A stretch of 64,000 nt of DNA, taken from NCBI GenBank assembly GCA_948567375.1, contig OX419757.1:70494001-70558000 (forward strand). Reading direction: 5' to 3'. This DNA is from Lunularia cruciata. Taxonomy: Eukaryota > Streptophyta > Marchantiopsida > Lunulariales > Lunulariaceae. The translations under genes were made by a program, and so were the position numbers. Under the pieces are notes generated by a model. It ran no database searches and was not told where the DNA came from. It worked only from the letters and a program-made list of their open reading frames with translations. Positions 1-10,942 of the stretch are shown here, piece after piece (the first letter of the stretch is position 1; every line of letters starts with the position of its first letter).

Positions 1-1666
1 TATTCATGATTTCGGAATAAAATCTGTCCTTCTCTGAACATCTCAAGTCTAGTTATCAAACCCACAGTAGTAGCACAGTCCACATGGAGATGAAACAGTG
101 CTGCATTGCAACTATAACCCTCTTCTGCAACTTTTGTCCGGAATTGGAAAGTTGTAAATATAATCAAGACCAGGTTAATCATGTACACAAGCAAACATCA
201 AAGTTAACACCCAGTTTCTAACATGATCACCAGAGATTTAATGCCTTCGTTAATTACATTGTCTAATCAAATACAAAGTATGAGTCTGAAGGCAAATAGT
301 AATGTCTATAAGAGACAAGGTCTCATACGACCTATTTGACTAGGAGTAGAAATGGATAGCATAGATACTTGAGAAGGAAATTGACATTTCACTTTACTCG
401 ATACAGTATTTAGTTGAGTGAGAATTTGATATTTCATCTCACTCTTACTTATTTAGGTAGGTGGGAATAAAGGAAAATTTCTGGTTACTTTGAATTAATA
501 ATAATTAAAAAAGGGAAACAATTTTTGCAGACTATTAAATTAGTGTAAAGGAAACAAGAAAATTTGAAGAATAATTTCAAATTATATCCAATAAAATGTA
601 CTATAAATTACGAAATATTATTTCTAAATAATATCAAATATATCCAATTGATCTATGATGCATTATCGAGATTTCTCAAAATATACATTCTGCGCTCTCT
701 TACACCTATCTAATGAATGAATTGTTGAGTTGAGAGTGTTGAATGTTGGAGAGTGAATTGTAGCAAATAGGTTTGGCTTATAACTATTTGTTATGTTATA
801 AATACTGAAATTTTTCTCAAAATCAATTAAATAGTCCTTCATGATGCTTACAATCATTGTCCATAAAATAATATTATTTTATGGATGATGAAACTTATTC
901 TTGATGAAACTTCTGCTAGTTGATATGGTCAAGCTGGTGGTTCTAACACTCGGAGCGGATAATAAATTCATAGTTATACAACTAGAATAATAAGATAATT
1001 TACTGATAAATGTACTATGGTTGTCTATTGTCACTATCAAAGTTAATAGAATCAAATCCCAAAATTGAAATATAAATGATTAACCTTGAATTAACATTGA
1101 TATAATATAAAATTATATTATAGACTATTAGTACTACTAGAATGGAGTTGGAAAAGCTTCCCTAAGGTTGTTACTCCCATTGCTATTTGCACCTTTTCAG
1201 TGGAACTTCTTACACTTGTACCATTGATTGTCTTCTCATTCGTTTATTGCAAATCAACACAAGCTCTCCTCAAAGATTATTCTTCTTTACTACACTTTTC
1301 TTTGTAATTACCATGGAAATAATAAAGTGACTTCATAATAGAGTGACTATACTAATATACTCAAATTAAGAATTCACATTATGTGAGATTGGAAATTGTG
1401 TTTATACACACTCTTTTAGGTAATCTCCGTAGATTACAACTAATGTTAATGCAAAACACATCAAAACAATAGTAGCTTGACGAAATCCATAACTTAAAAC
1501 TGAAATAATATTATCTCAGATAACAAAGTGAAATGCAAAATAAGGTTAGTATAATGGATTTTGAGTTAGAGGTCTTGGGTAAAAGCTTGATTGCTTGTGT
1601 TTAAAATTTATTTCTTATTCTAAAGAGAATTTCTATAATTTATAATAAGTTTCTATACCCAAAGGG
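1..1666. other. AT-rich non-coding flank
   Basis: No convincing coding region on either strand; the only longer open frame (663-857, minus) is AT-rich and resembles nothing I know. Near 1543-1600 a stretch reading GGTTAGTATAATGGA, followed about 25 bases later by AGGTCTTGGG, looks like a decayed tRNA-type promoter (box A and a poor box B). It could be the head of a tRNA-derived SINE, but this is weak. The flank ends at the AATA duplication (1667-1670) next to copy A. Confidence 0.5.
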
Positions 1667-1670
1667 AATA

Positions 1671-1776
1671 TGTCGTGCATATATACATCGCAACACAACA
1701 TACATCGTTGTCAACATCATACACTATAGAAGCACAACTCACACATAAGTCATACATAGACTCTAAAGTGCCACAA
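1671..1776 (-). repeat. Copy A terminal repeat B2 (106 bp)
   Basis: Outermost 3' repeat of copy A. In element sense it begins TTGTGGCACTTTAGAG and ends TATATGCACGACA. It is nearly identical to 2228-2333 (B1) and has the same length. It abuts A2 directly and ends exactly at the AATA duplication. Confidence 0.9.
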
Positions 1777-2225
1777 TAATCAGATTGCTTACCACTCTCA
1801 ACTCAACTCAACTCAGATCAGTACTTGATCTGTCACTCTATAAACTACCAACAACTGGGCACTGATTACAGTCAAGCCACACCCACTCAAGCATAGAGAA
1901 TCCAGGTGACGCTCGCCAGCCTCTATCCACCATAGCCAGGAACTTGAAGGCTCAACATCAGAGAAGTGAGCTCTTTGGAGCTCACTTCAAAACTATACCC
2001 CCTGAACTTGAGCTAGCTCTGAAACCCTAACGGTCCCGCTGACGGCAAACTCGACGGTGCAAATGGTGCAAAGTGACGGTGGGCCCCACCGTGAAGTCAG
2101 TACCCCGAACATGAAATCTAACCGTCGGAAAGTAGTCTCTGAGAAACTGCTAGAATAACTCTAACTATCATCACTAGAATTCCAGTGTCCGAGCATCTAG
2201 ATGTGGAACTACAAATGGCGTGACA
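1777..2225 (-). repeat. Copy A terminal repeat A2 (449 bp)
   Basis: Direct repeat of 10943-11391 (A1), also 449 bp and highly similar. In element sense it starts TGTCACGCCATTTG and ends ATCTGATTA. It lies between two copies of the 106-bp B repeat, with a 2-base spacer (2226-2227) separating it from B1. Confidence 0.92.
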
Positions 2226-2227
2226 GT

Positions 2228-2333
2228 TGTCGTGCGTATAAACATCGCTACACAACATACATCGCTGTCAACATCATACACTATAGAAACACAACTCACA
2301 CATAAGTCATACATAGACTCTAAAGTGCCACAA
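2228..2333 (-). repeat. Copy A terminal repeat B1 (106 bp) with G-rich tract upstream
   Basis: Same 106-bp unit as B2. Immediately upstream in element sense (2334-2345) is a run reading CTAGGGGGGCGA, a plausible polypurine tract for plus-strand priming. If so, reverse transcription would define the start of the 3' repeat at B1, not at A2 where the TG...CA integration end lies. Confidence 0.85.
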
Positions 2334-2507
2334 TCGCCCCCCTAGCTGGCGGTTAGGTCCCTCTAACTCCAAATAGCCATCTACTCTAAGTATATGGTAT
2401 ACCCTCTAATGGGCAAAGATCAGGAGGCCGGGTGCTATGGAGCCCCATCGTTAGTTGCCTGTCTGCAATCTATACCATATCAAGAATGAACTAGCTATAG
2501 GTCAAGT

Positions 2508-2642
2508 ACATCTAGGACATAACCACTGTCCTTGAGGAACCACCGTGAGGGGAGGAGTCATATGTGCCATATGTCATCCTCTCAAACAATTATCACACAC
2601 TAACATAGTAGCAGCTCTACTAGAAGAGCCACATAACATACA
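2508..2642 (-). pseudogene. PHD finger at the integrase C-terminus, copy A
   Basis: C4HC3 zinc finger closing the polyprotein; the stop codon is at 2502-2504. Visible ligands are the pair in CMLC, the pair in CDNC, the His of the GWH-type motif and the final pair in CPRC, with the PHD-typical PPL...P.G.W between them. PHD fingers generally read histone H3 tails, so this module may guide integration. In copy A the Trp before the His is a TGA stop and the next ligand Cys reads His, so this copy is broken; copies B and C show the intact residues. The upstream part (2650-2800) is a short integrase C-terminal domain with VLPSGVLVLEG and NCAPCHLPN. Confidence 0.8.
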
Positions 2643-2645
2643 CCT

Positions 2646-3923
2646 CAAGCCTGCATGTACAAGTGCCAAGCTTGGGTCCATAGTACCATCAATGTTTGGG
2701 AGGTGGCATGGCGCACAATTGCACACATGATCCTTCCAAACAACACCATCACGTCCTTCTAACACAAGGACTCCAGATGGCAAAACCTCGGGTACTCTCA
2801 AGATAGTGCGGCCTGTAGAAACATCAAGTGTCGTCGGTGTTGTTTGTTATAGATATACATAGTCGCCTGGATGAAATTGACGGATCAAGGATCTATAACC
2901 TCCTCCTCGAATGGTAGCATAGCGTAAAGTATCTCTATGTTGAGCAATCGCCAAGTTCTCAAAGGCCATCGGCATCACTCTCCGAAAGATCTCTGCCCAC
3001 TGAGAACATGCGCTCATCTATACATCGGGGTCATCCAAGTCCAAAACTACAATAGCATCTCGACGAATGGCTGCAGGTAAATCTGGATCTCGTCCATAGA
3101 GTAGAAAGTATGGAGAGAAGGATGCTAAGGAGGCTTGCTGGCTGAACCGATAGCCCATGGCCAACCAAGGTAACTGGAGATCCCAATCTCCTAAGTGGCC
3201 TCTCTGCAAACCATACTTTTGCAATCCTCTCTTCACCGTCTGAACCACTCTCTCTGCTAATCCATCTGCCTCAGGGTGATCTCAAGATGTAGTACAATGA
3301 TCAATCAAAGCCTTGTCACACAAGACTTGAAACTCCCCCAAGAACTCTGTACCCTGATCAGTCAAAACCTCAGCTGGTGCACCAAAATGACTAAGAACTC
3401 GATCCAAGAACGAGTAAGTTGTCCTTTCACTAGACTTGTTAGGAAGTGTCACCAACTCAATCCACTTGGAGAAGTGCTCTACCATCACCAAAACATACCA
3501 ATGATGTCTCATAGTCAGCGGTAAAGGTCCGGTGAAGTCCAAACTCCAACGGTAACCCAATCCCATGATAGGTAATGGGTGTAACTGTGGTGTAGGAGCA
3601 TTGAATGATGCTCTAACTCAATCACAAACCACACATCTGGCAACAAATTGCTGTACCTCGGTCTGCATACCGTGCCACCAATAATGACTTTGAAGTAAGC
3701 TATACATACGCTTTACTCCAAAATGTCCTAGCTCCTCATGAGCATGACGGACCAATTGTGATCTCTGTGCTGGAAGTGGTACTACTCGCACTGTACCATC
3801 TTCCCATACACGCAAAAGGTGTCTACCCTCCAATCTGAACCGTCTGGCTTGATGAAGAACACGGTCTCTCTCCTTGGCCCCAACTGTGCTACCCACAGCA
3901 CCAGTGCGAAGATAGTCCATCAC
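2646..3923 (-). pseudogene. Integrase (H2C2 zinc domain, DDE core), copy A
   Basis: Integrase inserts the cDNA into chromosomes. The N-terminal zinc domain is at about 3760-3620 (HAHEELGHFG ... CVVC). The catalytic core runs about 3566-3020: first Asp in SLDFTGPL, second in TDQGTEF, Glu in ADGLAERVVQ. Stops at about 3617, 3281 and 3001 split it into fragments that are otherwise collinear with copies B and C. The DDE core argues against a tyrosine-recombinase (DIRS/PAT) element despite the split terminal repeats. The C-terminal part continues into the PHD finger instead of a chromodomain. Confidence 0.85.
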
Positions 3924-4229
3924 TAAGACATCATCATGAATGTCTCACTGAACTGTACCGATATCTTCACTCTTTGGATTTGTGACCTCAATAACTCCTC
4001 CTGTATGCGCTGAGAGAGATACCACCAAAGCCTCTACAAATATACACAGAAAGGCTGATGCATGCCAACCTGGCACCATCTCCCCATTTGTCTCACCATG
4101 CCAACGTGCTCCGGTCTGATCCTGCTAGCTGGGACATGGGTTTCTACTCAACCCATCTGCATCACGGTTCACCACTCCAAGTCTGTGAACAACCGTGAAA
4201 TCATACTCTTGTAAAATCAGAGCCCATCA

Positions 4230-4640
4230 TGCAAGCTACCCTGAAAGCTTGTCGGACTCCATCAACCACTTCAGCGGCTGATGATCAATGATGAGAGTGA
4301 AGGGGTTACCAAATAGGTAACATCGGAAAATGTGCTACTGCCCAAACTGCTGCCAAGCACTCTCCCTCATATGAACTATACTTTGCCTCCGCTGAATTGT
4401 TGGAGCGACTAGCATAGGCCACCACAAACTCCTTCTCCTCATCATCATGTTGAGTGAGCACCGCTCCAAGCCCCAACATACTCGAATCAGTGTGAACCTG
4501 AAATGGTCATCCCTTGATCGGTCTCCTCAAAATAAGAGCAAATGTCAACCTCTCCTTGAGCTCTACAAAAGCTCTCTCCCACTCATCTCCCCAACACCAC
4601 TCATGTGTTAGCTTGGTCAGCTTCGTCAAGGCCTTGGCAA
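4230..4640 (-). pseudogene. RNase H domain, copy A
   Basis: Removes the RNA strand during reverse transcription. Visible motifs are VHTDSS...GAVLTQ (first catalytic Asp), VVAYASRS and [14 protein letters not shown] (catalytic Glu). Several in-frame stops and a frameshift follow towards 4230, where the sequence matches the WLMES region seen in copy C. It lies directly downstream of the reverse transcriptase, as in other Gypsy elements. Confidence 0.8.
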
Positions 4641-4689
4641 TGGCACTAAATCCTCTAACATCGCGGCAATAGAAGTTCACCAACCCAAG

Positions 4690-5385
4690 GAATGCTCACA
4701 CTTTGCTCACATCCGTAGGCCAAGGAATATGTGCAATAGCCTCCACCTTGGTTTGCTGGACACCAAGTCCTCCGAGGTATATAGTGTGACCCAAATACTC
4801 AACCAGCTCATGGAAGAGCCTACACTTCCCAGGATGTAATTTGAGTCCATGAGATCTCAACCTCTCAAACACCTCCAACAACTGTCTCTCATGCTCCTCC
4901 ACAATAGTGCTATAAACCAAAATGTCATCAATATAGCACCGAGCAAAATCCAATCCAGCTAGGGTCCTATCCATGACCCTCTGGAACTCAGCAGGAGCAT
5001 TCTTCAACCCAAATGGTAAGAATCTCCACTGATATAACACATCCTTTCCGTGAGGATCAATAGCCCAAAATGATGTCTTGGACTTATCTTCCTCCCTGAT
5101 TGGCAACTGATGATATCCCGCTTGAAGATCCAAAGTACTGAAGACCTTTGCATGCCCAATTGCATCAAAAATCTCCTCCAGTGTAGGCATGGCATACCGA
5201 TCAGCCCTAGTCTATTGGTTGATAGGACGGTTATCTCCACACATCTGCCTATCTGTATAGTTGCCATGCATATCTTTCTTGGCTGGCATCACTGTCATTG
5301 ATGCATACTCTCCATGTGAAATCTCCACCAAACCAGCCTCAAAAAGGTCACTACTCCGGCTCTGAATCAATGTCCTCTCCATATC
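4690..5385 (-). pseudogene. Reverse transcriptase, copy A
   Basis: Gypsy-type reverse transcriptase. Clear motifs in order are the CGD-RPIN block, FSTLDLQAGYHQLP, WRFLPFGLKNAPAEFQ and the active-site box CYIDDILVYS near 4900-4940, then YLGHTIY of the thumb. The longest open piece is 4696-5190. A stop at about 5213 separates it from the N-terminal part, and a TGA in the segment before MERTL (about 5387) is shared with copy C. It is preceded by a roughly 150-residue linker downstream of the methyltransferase. Confidence 0.9.
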
Positions 5386-5616
5386 ACTATATCAATAAGG
5401 ATGTCGGAAAACTGGTGTGTCGCTAGTCAACTCAATCCGTATACCAGGTCTGTTTAGAGCACCCAAATCCTTCATATTGAAGGCAAAACAACTCGTGTGA
5501 CTCCTCAAGAACCTCCAAACCTTCCGTCTTTCCTCTCCAGTAAGCTTGGGTCCAAGATCTGGCTCCCAAGTATCCTCTATAACTATAGTAGGAGTGGAAG
5601 ACGTACTGACTGACTG

Positions 5617-5961
5617 CTACACTGGGCCCTTGGGAGCAATAGTGTCATGCTCCCGACCACTAGAGGTCCCAACCTCTGTGTGAAAAACTCCCTCCACTCT
5701 GGCTGCAAGCTCTACATGTCCTCTGGCTACATCCCATGTGGACCAAGGGTGTAATCCAAGTAGCCCACGCTCACCTGGATGCGCTCCAAGTAGACCACTC
5801 TCCCTAGTAGCTATTGGATGTGTCCCAAGAATACCATGTCCACTCGGTCCATCGCCCCCAGCATGTGCTTGAATCGTCTTGATAGGCACAGGGCTCACAA
5901 GTGTCCGAGTGGTGATGCCTATCAAGCGCATCCTAGGTTGCTCTACCAAGCCAAGGCTCAC
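5617..5961 (-). pseudogene. Methyltransferase C-terminus and Gly/His/Leu-rich linker, copy A
   Basis: Connects the methyltransferase to the reverse transcriptase. It includes repeated short GLLG.HP-like units (GILGTHP, GLLGAHP, GLLGLHP) around 5740-5830. The same linker recurs in copies B and C, so it belongs to the family and is not a local accident. I recognise no domain; a flexible spacer or a processing region between methyltransferase and RT is my inference. Confidence 0.6.
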
Positions 5962-6960
5962 AATCTAGGTCAAACAGTTCAGGTCCATAGCCTGACCTAA
6001 CACCTGACGCCTAGATGCCTCTGATACTACTGGAATAGCGGTAATACCGGTGCAAAAACCCATCACCCGCTCTCTCTCATCAGCGTTGGGCTCCACCAAC
6101 TGTTGTAACTGTGAGTCCCAAATAAGTCTAGGTCCTCCTTCTCAAAAAGCACGAGAGCTTGGAAAACTCATGAGTGTGGGAAATGCAGCTCTAGGCTATC
6201 CAACTAGGTTCACCACTGCCATAGATGACCTATCAGCCACTACCACTGTCTGAGACTGACGCCCAACATCCAAGATATCATCAACAAGAATGTGGTCCAA
6301 TCGCTGAATCCCATCATAAGCGCACTGTAGAACCTCTTTGGGTAAGTGGTTCGTCCACCAAAGACAAAGACGATGAGCTCGTGATCCCACTCTAGCTGCA
6401 TCTAACAATACAGCAGGTCCCATCCAAGAATGGACCTGATGTGTACTCACCACCACTCTAGTGCGAGAATCACCCATCAAGGGAACATTCTCCAAAAGGT
6501 AAGCTGGAGAAACAGACTGATGAACTTGGAGATGTTGTAGTATCCGTAACATCTCCTAAAACACACCAAAACAAGGATCCTAAAGACCCAAACCGCAGCC
6601 CGCACGTGTATGTCCTTGACATGGCCATCCAGAAATCACCAAGTGAATAGGCCCATGTCTCTCTAGGTCATGCGCCCCCAGTAAGGAAATGTCTCCTGGT
6701 AGGGCCTTCTGGTAACCTCTGATTGCTGACATTGGTAATAACTCCGGATACCGATAGGCCAAGTGTGCCACATGATGTAGAGAGACTCGCCTAGCAGTCT
6801 CATCTCTCTCTACATACAAGTACCTCTGTACTCGGATACCCGCCTGTAACACCGCAGCTAGTCCAGTGCTGATCCCACCAAACAACTCCAATAGGCATAT
6901 CCCCTCTACTGGATACTGCCAAGCAATGAGTGTGGTATCCAGAGGTGTCAAAGCAATCAC
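5940..6960 (-). pseudogene. C5 cytosine DNA methyltransferase domain (DNMT3-like), copy A
   Basis: Would transfer a methyl group from AdoMet to cytosine. Motifs appear in standard order. Motif I: LLELFGGISTGLA (about 6905-6860), followed by an acidic ERDE. Motif IV: SGWPCQGHT with the catalytic Cys (about 6640-6610). Motif VI: LLENVPLMGD (about 6500-6475). A motif VIII-like SRAHRLCLWWTN (about 6395-6350). A C-terminal ERVMGF....T block (about 6080-6050), then LGQAMDLNCLT (about 6000-5960). Order I-IV-VI-VIII-X is not permuted, so it is not DRM-like; the ERVMGF and AHR...W blocks favour DNMT3. Stops near 6580, 6193 and 5965 break it, but PCQ and ENV are intact. It lies between protease and RT in all three copies. 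Confidence 0.88.
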
Positions 6961-7017
6961 CTTTGGAGGCTCATCCTCACACTCATCTCCTGATGGTATG
7001 AAGGTTCCACTCCAAGC

Positions 7018-7680
7018 CTACTGCACCAACTGATCTGCATGCTGCTGCAATGCCTCCTCTGAACTCCACAATGGAACATCCAAGGTGGATAGAACAATCC
7101 CACTTGTACTCCAAAGCTGAGTGATCTCCTCTGGTACTGGAGTATCCTTTGCATGAGCGTTCCCCTCCAACAAGTCTCCAGGCCAAGTTACTGCACCACT
7201 GAAAGCTAAAACTGATGCTGCCATGGTCTCGGACTGTAGTGAGCCAAGACTACCACTACTGAAGCGTACTAGTAGGTGACATACCCGTCCCTCACCAGAC
7301 TGCCAACCAGGTCTATAAGAGGTTGTCTCCTCCCAATAGTCAATGCTGAAACCCATAGGGTATAACACTGCTCCATCAACTAGCACATCATATGACTCAG
7401 CTATCGTCGCAATAGCCTGAGCTCTCACCACCAAGCTATCGATCGGATGACCAGGCTGAACCTGGACAACAAGCTCTCCACGTGTGATGTACTGTGTCAA
7501 ACCACCACCAAGAGATGTCTGGATCTGAAATGGACACCTCTCCACATTGGTCTTCCGTAACTCCAGACCGACAATTGCAACCTTCCCCAACATAAGGAGC
7601 TATGCACCAGAGTCTAACAAGACTCTCTATGGTGTATAGACCTTCCCTAAAGGTCCCACCAAACAAAAAAATCCCCCTCT
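7018..7680 (-). pseudogene. Aspartic protease and protease-methyltransferase spacer, copy A
   Basis: Retropepsin-like protease that would process the polyprotein. The active-site segment LLDSGA is at about 7620-7600, followed by a stop and then MLGK.AIVGLEL. It ends with a conserved SYDVLV..AVLYPMGF.IDYWE block at about 7400-7330. The remaining 300 bases encode a spacer (W.PGDLLEGNA ... PLWSSEEALQQHADQL) that leads into the methyltransferase and is conserved in B and C. The DSG triad is intact in A; in copy C the Ser reads Phe. Confidence 0.75.
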
Positions 7681-9905
7681 AGTTATCCAATAGGACAACA
7701 CCAGGTGCAAACCGCGCTCTCTCAAAGGCTGGTCTAGCTGGCAACTCCTCTAGTCTAGCCGCTGCTGCTTGCCATAAACCATTGGTCGCTGAATGGATCC
7801 CATGCTTCTCAACCAAGTCAGCTCCACTACCAACCACCTTTGCTCTAGTAGTAGGAACTGCACCATCCCTACTCTCACACAATGTGGTAGCCAACCGGAA
7901 TACTGGGGCTAGGTCAACTCCCAATGTAAACATGTCACTGGCTGAAAACAAAGGATGCCGCATAATCAGCTGAGCCGCCCCCAACATCATGCTAGACTCA
8001 ATCTGTGTAGTAGCAGGTGGCTGACTAGTAGGTAGTCCATCATGTACTCCATCACCACCTACCACACCTACATTGGGACGTCTAGGAACCATGGATGTTG
8101 TCTATAATGCCTCAGATAGTGTGAAAGATTGGGGAAGTGTGACCTGTCTCCCAACCTCTCCTCTTTGTGGGTCCAACTCCATTGATGCTCCTCTAGGCTC
8201 TGGAGCACGTACTGCACTCCTAGTCACTGCTGCAGATGCATCCACCTGTGCTGCTCCGCACATGAAGTCCAAAGCATCTCTATCACCAACATATGAGGTG
8301 GAAGCCTCAGCACCCCAATCTGATCTCCTCTGAGCAATAGCCATACTAGCCAATCTTTGCTCCAACTGCTCAATCTGAGTAGCCATAGTTGTGTCAAAAG
8401 TAAGGGCAAGTACTGCACCCCTACTAGGTGTAGATCCTCTACCACCACCTCTACCACCTTGTCCTCCATGAACTGGAGCTCCTCTACTACCTGCCATAGC
8501 AGCCCTACCACTCCGTAACTCCGGGTGTAGGTCAAAACACCGGTCACTAGTGTGACCAAATCTTTGGCAATGCTCACACTGCCTCTGTGCTGGCTGTGAT
8601 GCACCAGAGGTATCAGGTCCACTACGCTAAGTACACTCTCTCCAATGGTGAGGTCCACCACAAGTCCAACAAGCAACACCACCACTCATTGGCTGCTGCT
8701 GACCCGAAAATAAGGGTAAGGGTCTAACTCCACTAGGCCCTCCACTCGCTCCATAGGATCTGGACTGTCCATTCTGTCCTCAAAAGCCAACTGGGCGTGG
8801 TGCACTCTGCTGCACTCTAGAAGAAGTCACAATCGTGGATGAGGTCTCCCTACCAAATCCAAATGTCACCACTCTCCTCCACCATGTTGAGCTTGATACG
8901 CTCAGCCAAACCAAAGACTACTGCCAAAGTAGGCAAAGTAGCCTGCAACAACGTAGCATCACGAACTCTACATCGCAACTCCCTGTCCAGTATCCCATAC
9001 CAAAACTGGACTGCCTGGGCCTCAGTAACTCCCTGAGTGAAACTGATCAGCCGCCTCATGCGAGTGTATGCCTTGCGTAGGCTCTCTCCAGCCTTCCGCT
9101 GGAACTCCTGCAACCTCCTCAACTTGTCAATCCGCACTCCCTGGTAGTTCTGCCTCAAACATAGGAAGAACTCCACCATGGGGTTAAACCCCGATACCAC
9201 ACCACCTCCTACAGCGGTACCTCCACTCGTAGTAGCACTATCTCCAGCTAGTGCACCTCCACTAGCTCCACCCTACTTGAGCTAGAACTTGTAGGTACAA
9301 CCGATCTACTCCTGGCCACCGAGCTTGAAGTAATGGAGACATAGTATGGAGACCATTATTGTATCCATAACTCAATCTCCTCCAAATGAGCTCTCCTAAA
9401 CTCATGGTAGTCATCCATTGGCGGACCCTCCAGATGCTGAAACAACCCCTTCCATGCCATGAAGGGTGTAAACAAAGTCAAGTTCCGCATCTACTGCAAA
9501 TCACACCAACTATTGGACTCCTGGATGAAGTCATCCAACTCAATGGTACCCACTGTACCAGAGTAACGCCTAGGGCCTTTGGAGGCCCCATAAATCTTGT
9601 CCATGTCCCACAACAACGGTGCAGACACACCAAGTGCACTCTCAACTGAATCAGCTCCTGTGTCGAACTCCAACTCAGAGTCAATCTCCTCCCTCACTGG
9701 GACCTGAGATACAGGCTGATACCAAGCACCACTCTGAGTAAACCCACTATGTACTATAGGGCTAACTCCTCTGGAATCTCCAAAGAACTCCGTTGTGACC
9801 AAGTAACTGCAACAACAAACCCGAACCACCAACTGCAACCGCAAGTTGCAACCGCAGGTACCCCACCAAGTGTCAACACCACCATGTGCCAACACCACCA
9901 AGTGC
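7681..9905 (-). pseudogene. Gag region with two CCHC zinc knuckles, copy A
   Basis: Capsid/nucleocapsid part. The retrotransposon Gag core is at about 9200-8850 (CLRQNYQGVR ... FWYGILDRELRCRVRDATLLQA). Two zinc knuckles follow at about 8690-8540: CWTCGGPHHWREC, then CEHCQRFGHTSDRC, the second a perfect CX2CX4HX4C. Downstream is a Gly/Arg-rich stretch (about 8480-8410) and a roughly 250-residue region of unknown function (MATQIEQLEQRL ... RFAPGVVLLDN) up to the protease. The N-terminal end near 9900 is uncertain because of stops; the ATG at 9901 is only a candidate. Confidence 0.75.
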
Positions 9906-10942
9906 CAATACTAACTAAGCACCACCCACTAATGTAACTCTAATAGAGATAACTACACTAGGAGAAGGGCAACCTGTAACCTGCCATCATAACACACACT
10001 CTCACGGTCAACAAGTCATCACTTCCTGCCTCACCAGAGAGAAACAAAGGTAGTCTGACTGGTCATCACTCCAGCCTCACCACCAAGAACACACCAGAGC
10101 ACCAATGCTCAAAATTCAGGGCACCTCACACAAACGTGGTGCACAAACAGGAAGTAGAGAATGGAGGGGGTCCAATCACAAGAAATCTAAACAAAAACCC
10201 TCCATCTCATAACACAACACGGGACTAGCTCTGCCACCATTTGGCATTTGACATAAGAGAAGTTCATATCTAAGCTACCAGGATCACCAAGAATGGGATC
10301 AAACTGCCTCTCCTAACCAAAGCTACATGTGTATAGATAACAGTGGCACAATCACTAGGACAACAAGTGAGGGTGGACTTGTTGGCTAAGGCACCAGTCT
10401 AGGAACAAGAGATCTAGGGGTCAAACCCTATTGCGCACAATCTAGTAGGAAAGGCAGATTTTGCCAACCAATGCCAAGATCTACTCTAAACTAGCTAGCC
10501 TCACACCAGCAAGCTGGCTTGCTGGTCCTTCTAGGCCTTAGTAGCCTCTCATAGCCCACAGCCCTATGCCTCAAAACGCCGAAATTCAGCCAAATGGGGC
10601 CTTTCTTGTTGCCACTTTGAACCTCCTCCAAAATTGGCGAAACTTCTCCAAATCTTCAATTTGACTTTCTGAGCCCAACTCGCAACAAATTGGTCTTGCC
10701 TTCACCTCCTGAGCTCAAAATCACAACCACTGCTTGAAAATTGCTCCTTCTTTGCTCAAAATTTGGCCAGCGCTTCTGCACACCGTCCACCTAACTGCCA
10801 AATTTGCATCAAGTGAACGAGCTTTTACACACTAGGGAAACACAGAACTTGAATTGAGCTACCACGATCTACCGAGCTTGGAGATACCACCAACACTCAA
10901 AGTTCTTGCACCCGATTTCCCCCTGACTTCATTTCTTTGATT
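9906..10942 (-). other. Copy A 5' leader with displaced primer-site-like motif
   Basis: Non-coding leader between A1 and Gag. At 10239-10228 (element sense) it reads TGGTGGCAGAGC, which matches the initiator-Met tRNA primer site TGGTATCAGAGC at 10 of 12 positions. In ordinary LTR elements that site touches the 5' LTR; here it is about 700 bases away from the end of A1. It is a candidate primer-binding site only. Confidence 0.5.

Noticed and set aside
2020-2040. CCCTAA-like telomeric motif in the A repeats
   Set aside because: Only a single AAACCCTAA occurrence per repeat; not an array.
5940-6960. Host methyltransferase gene interrupted by the retrotransposon
   Set aside because: The same domain lies between protease and RT in three independently inserted copies, so it is part of the element.
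8073-8333. Plus-strand frames across copy A
   Set aside because: Shadows of the minus-strand Gag and Pol, with no independent motif.
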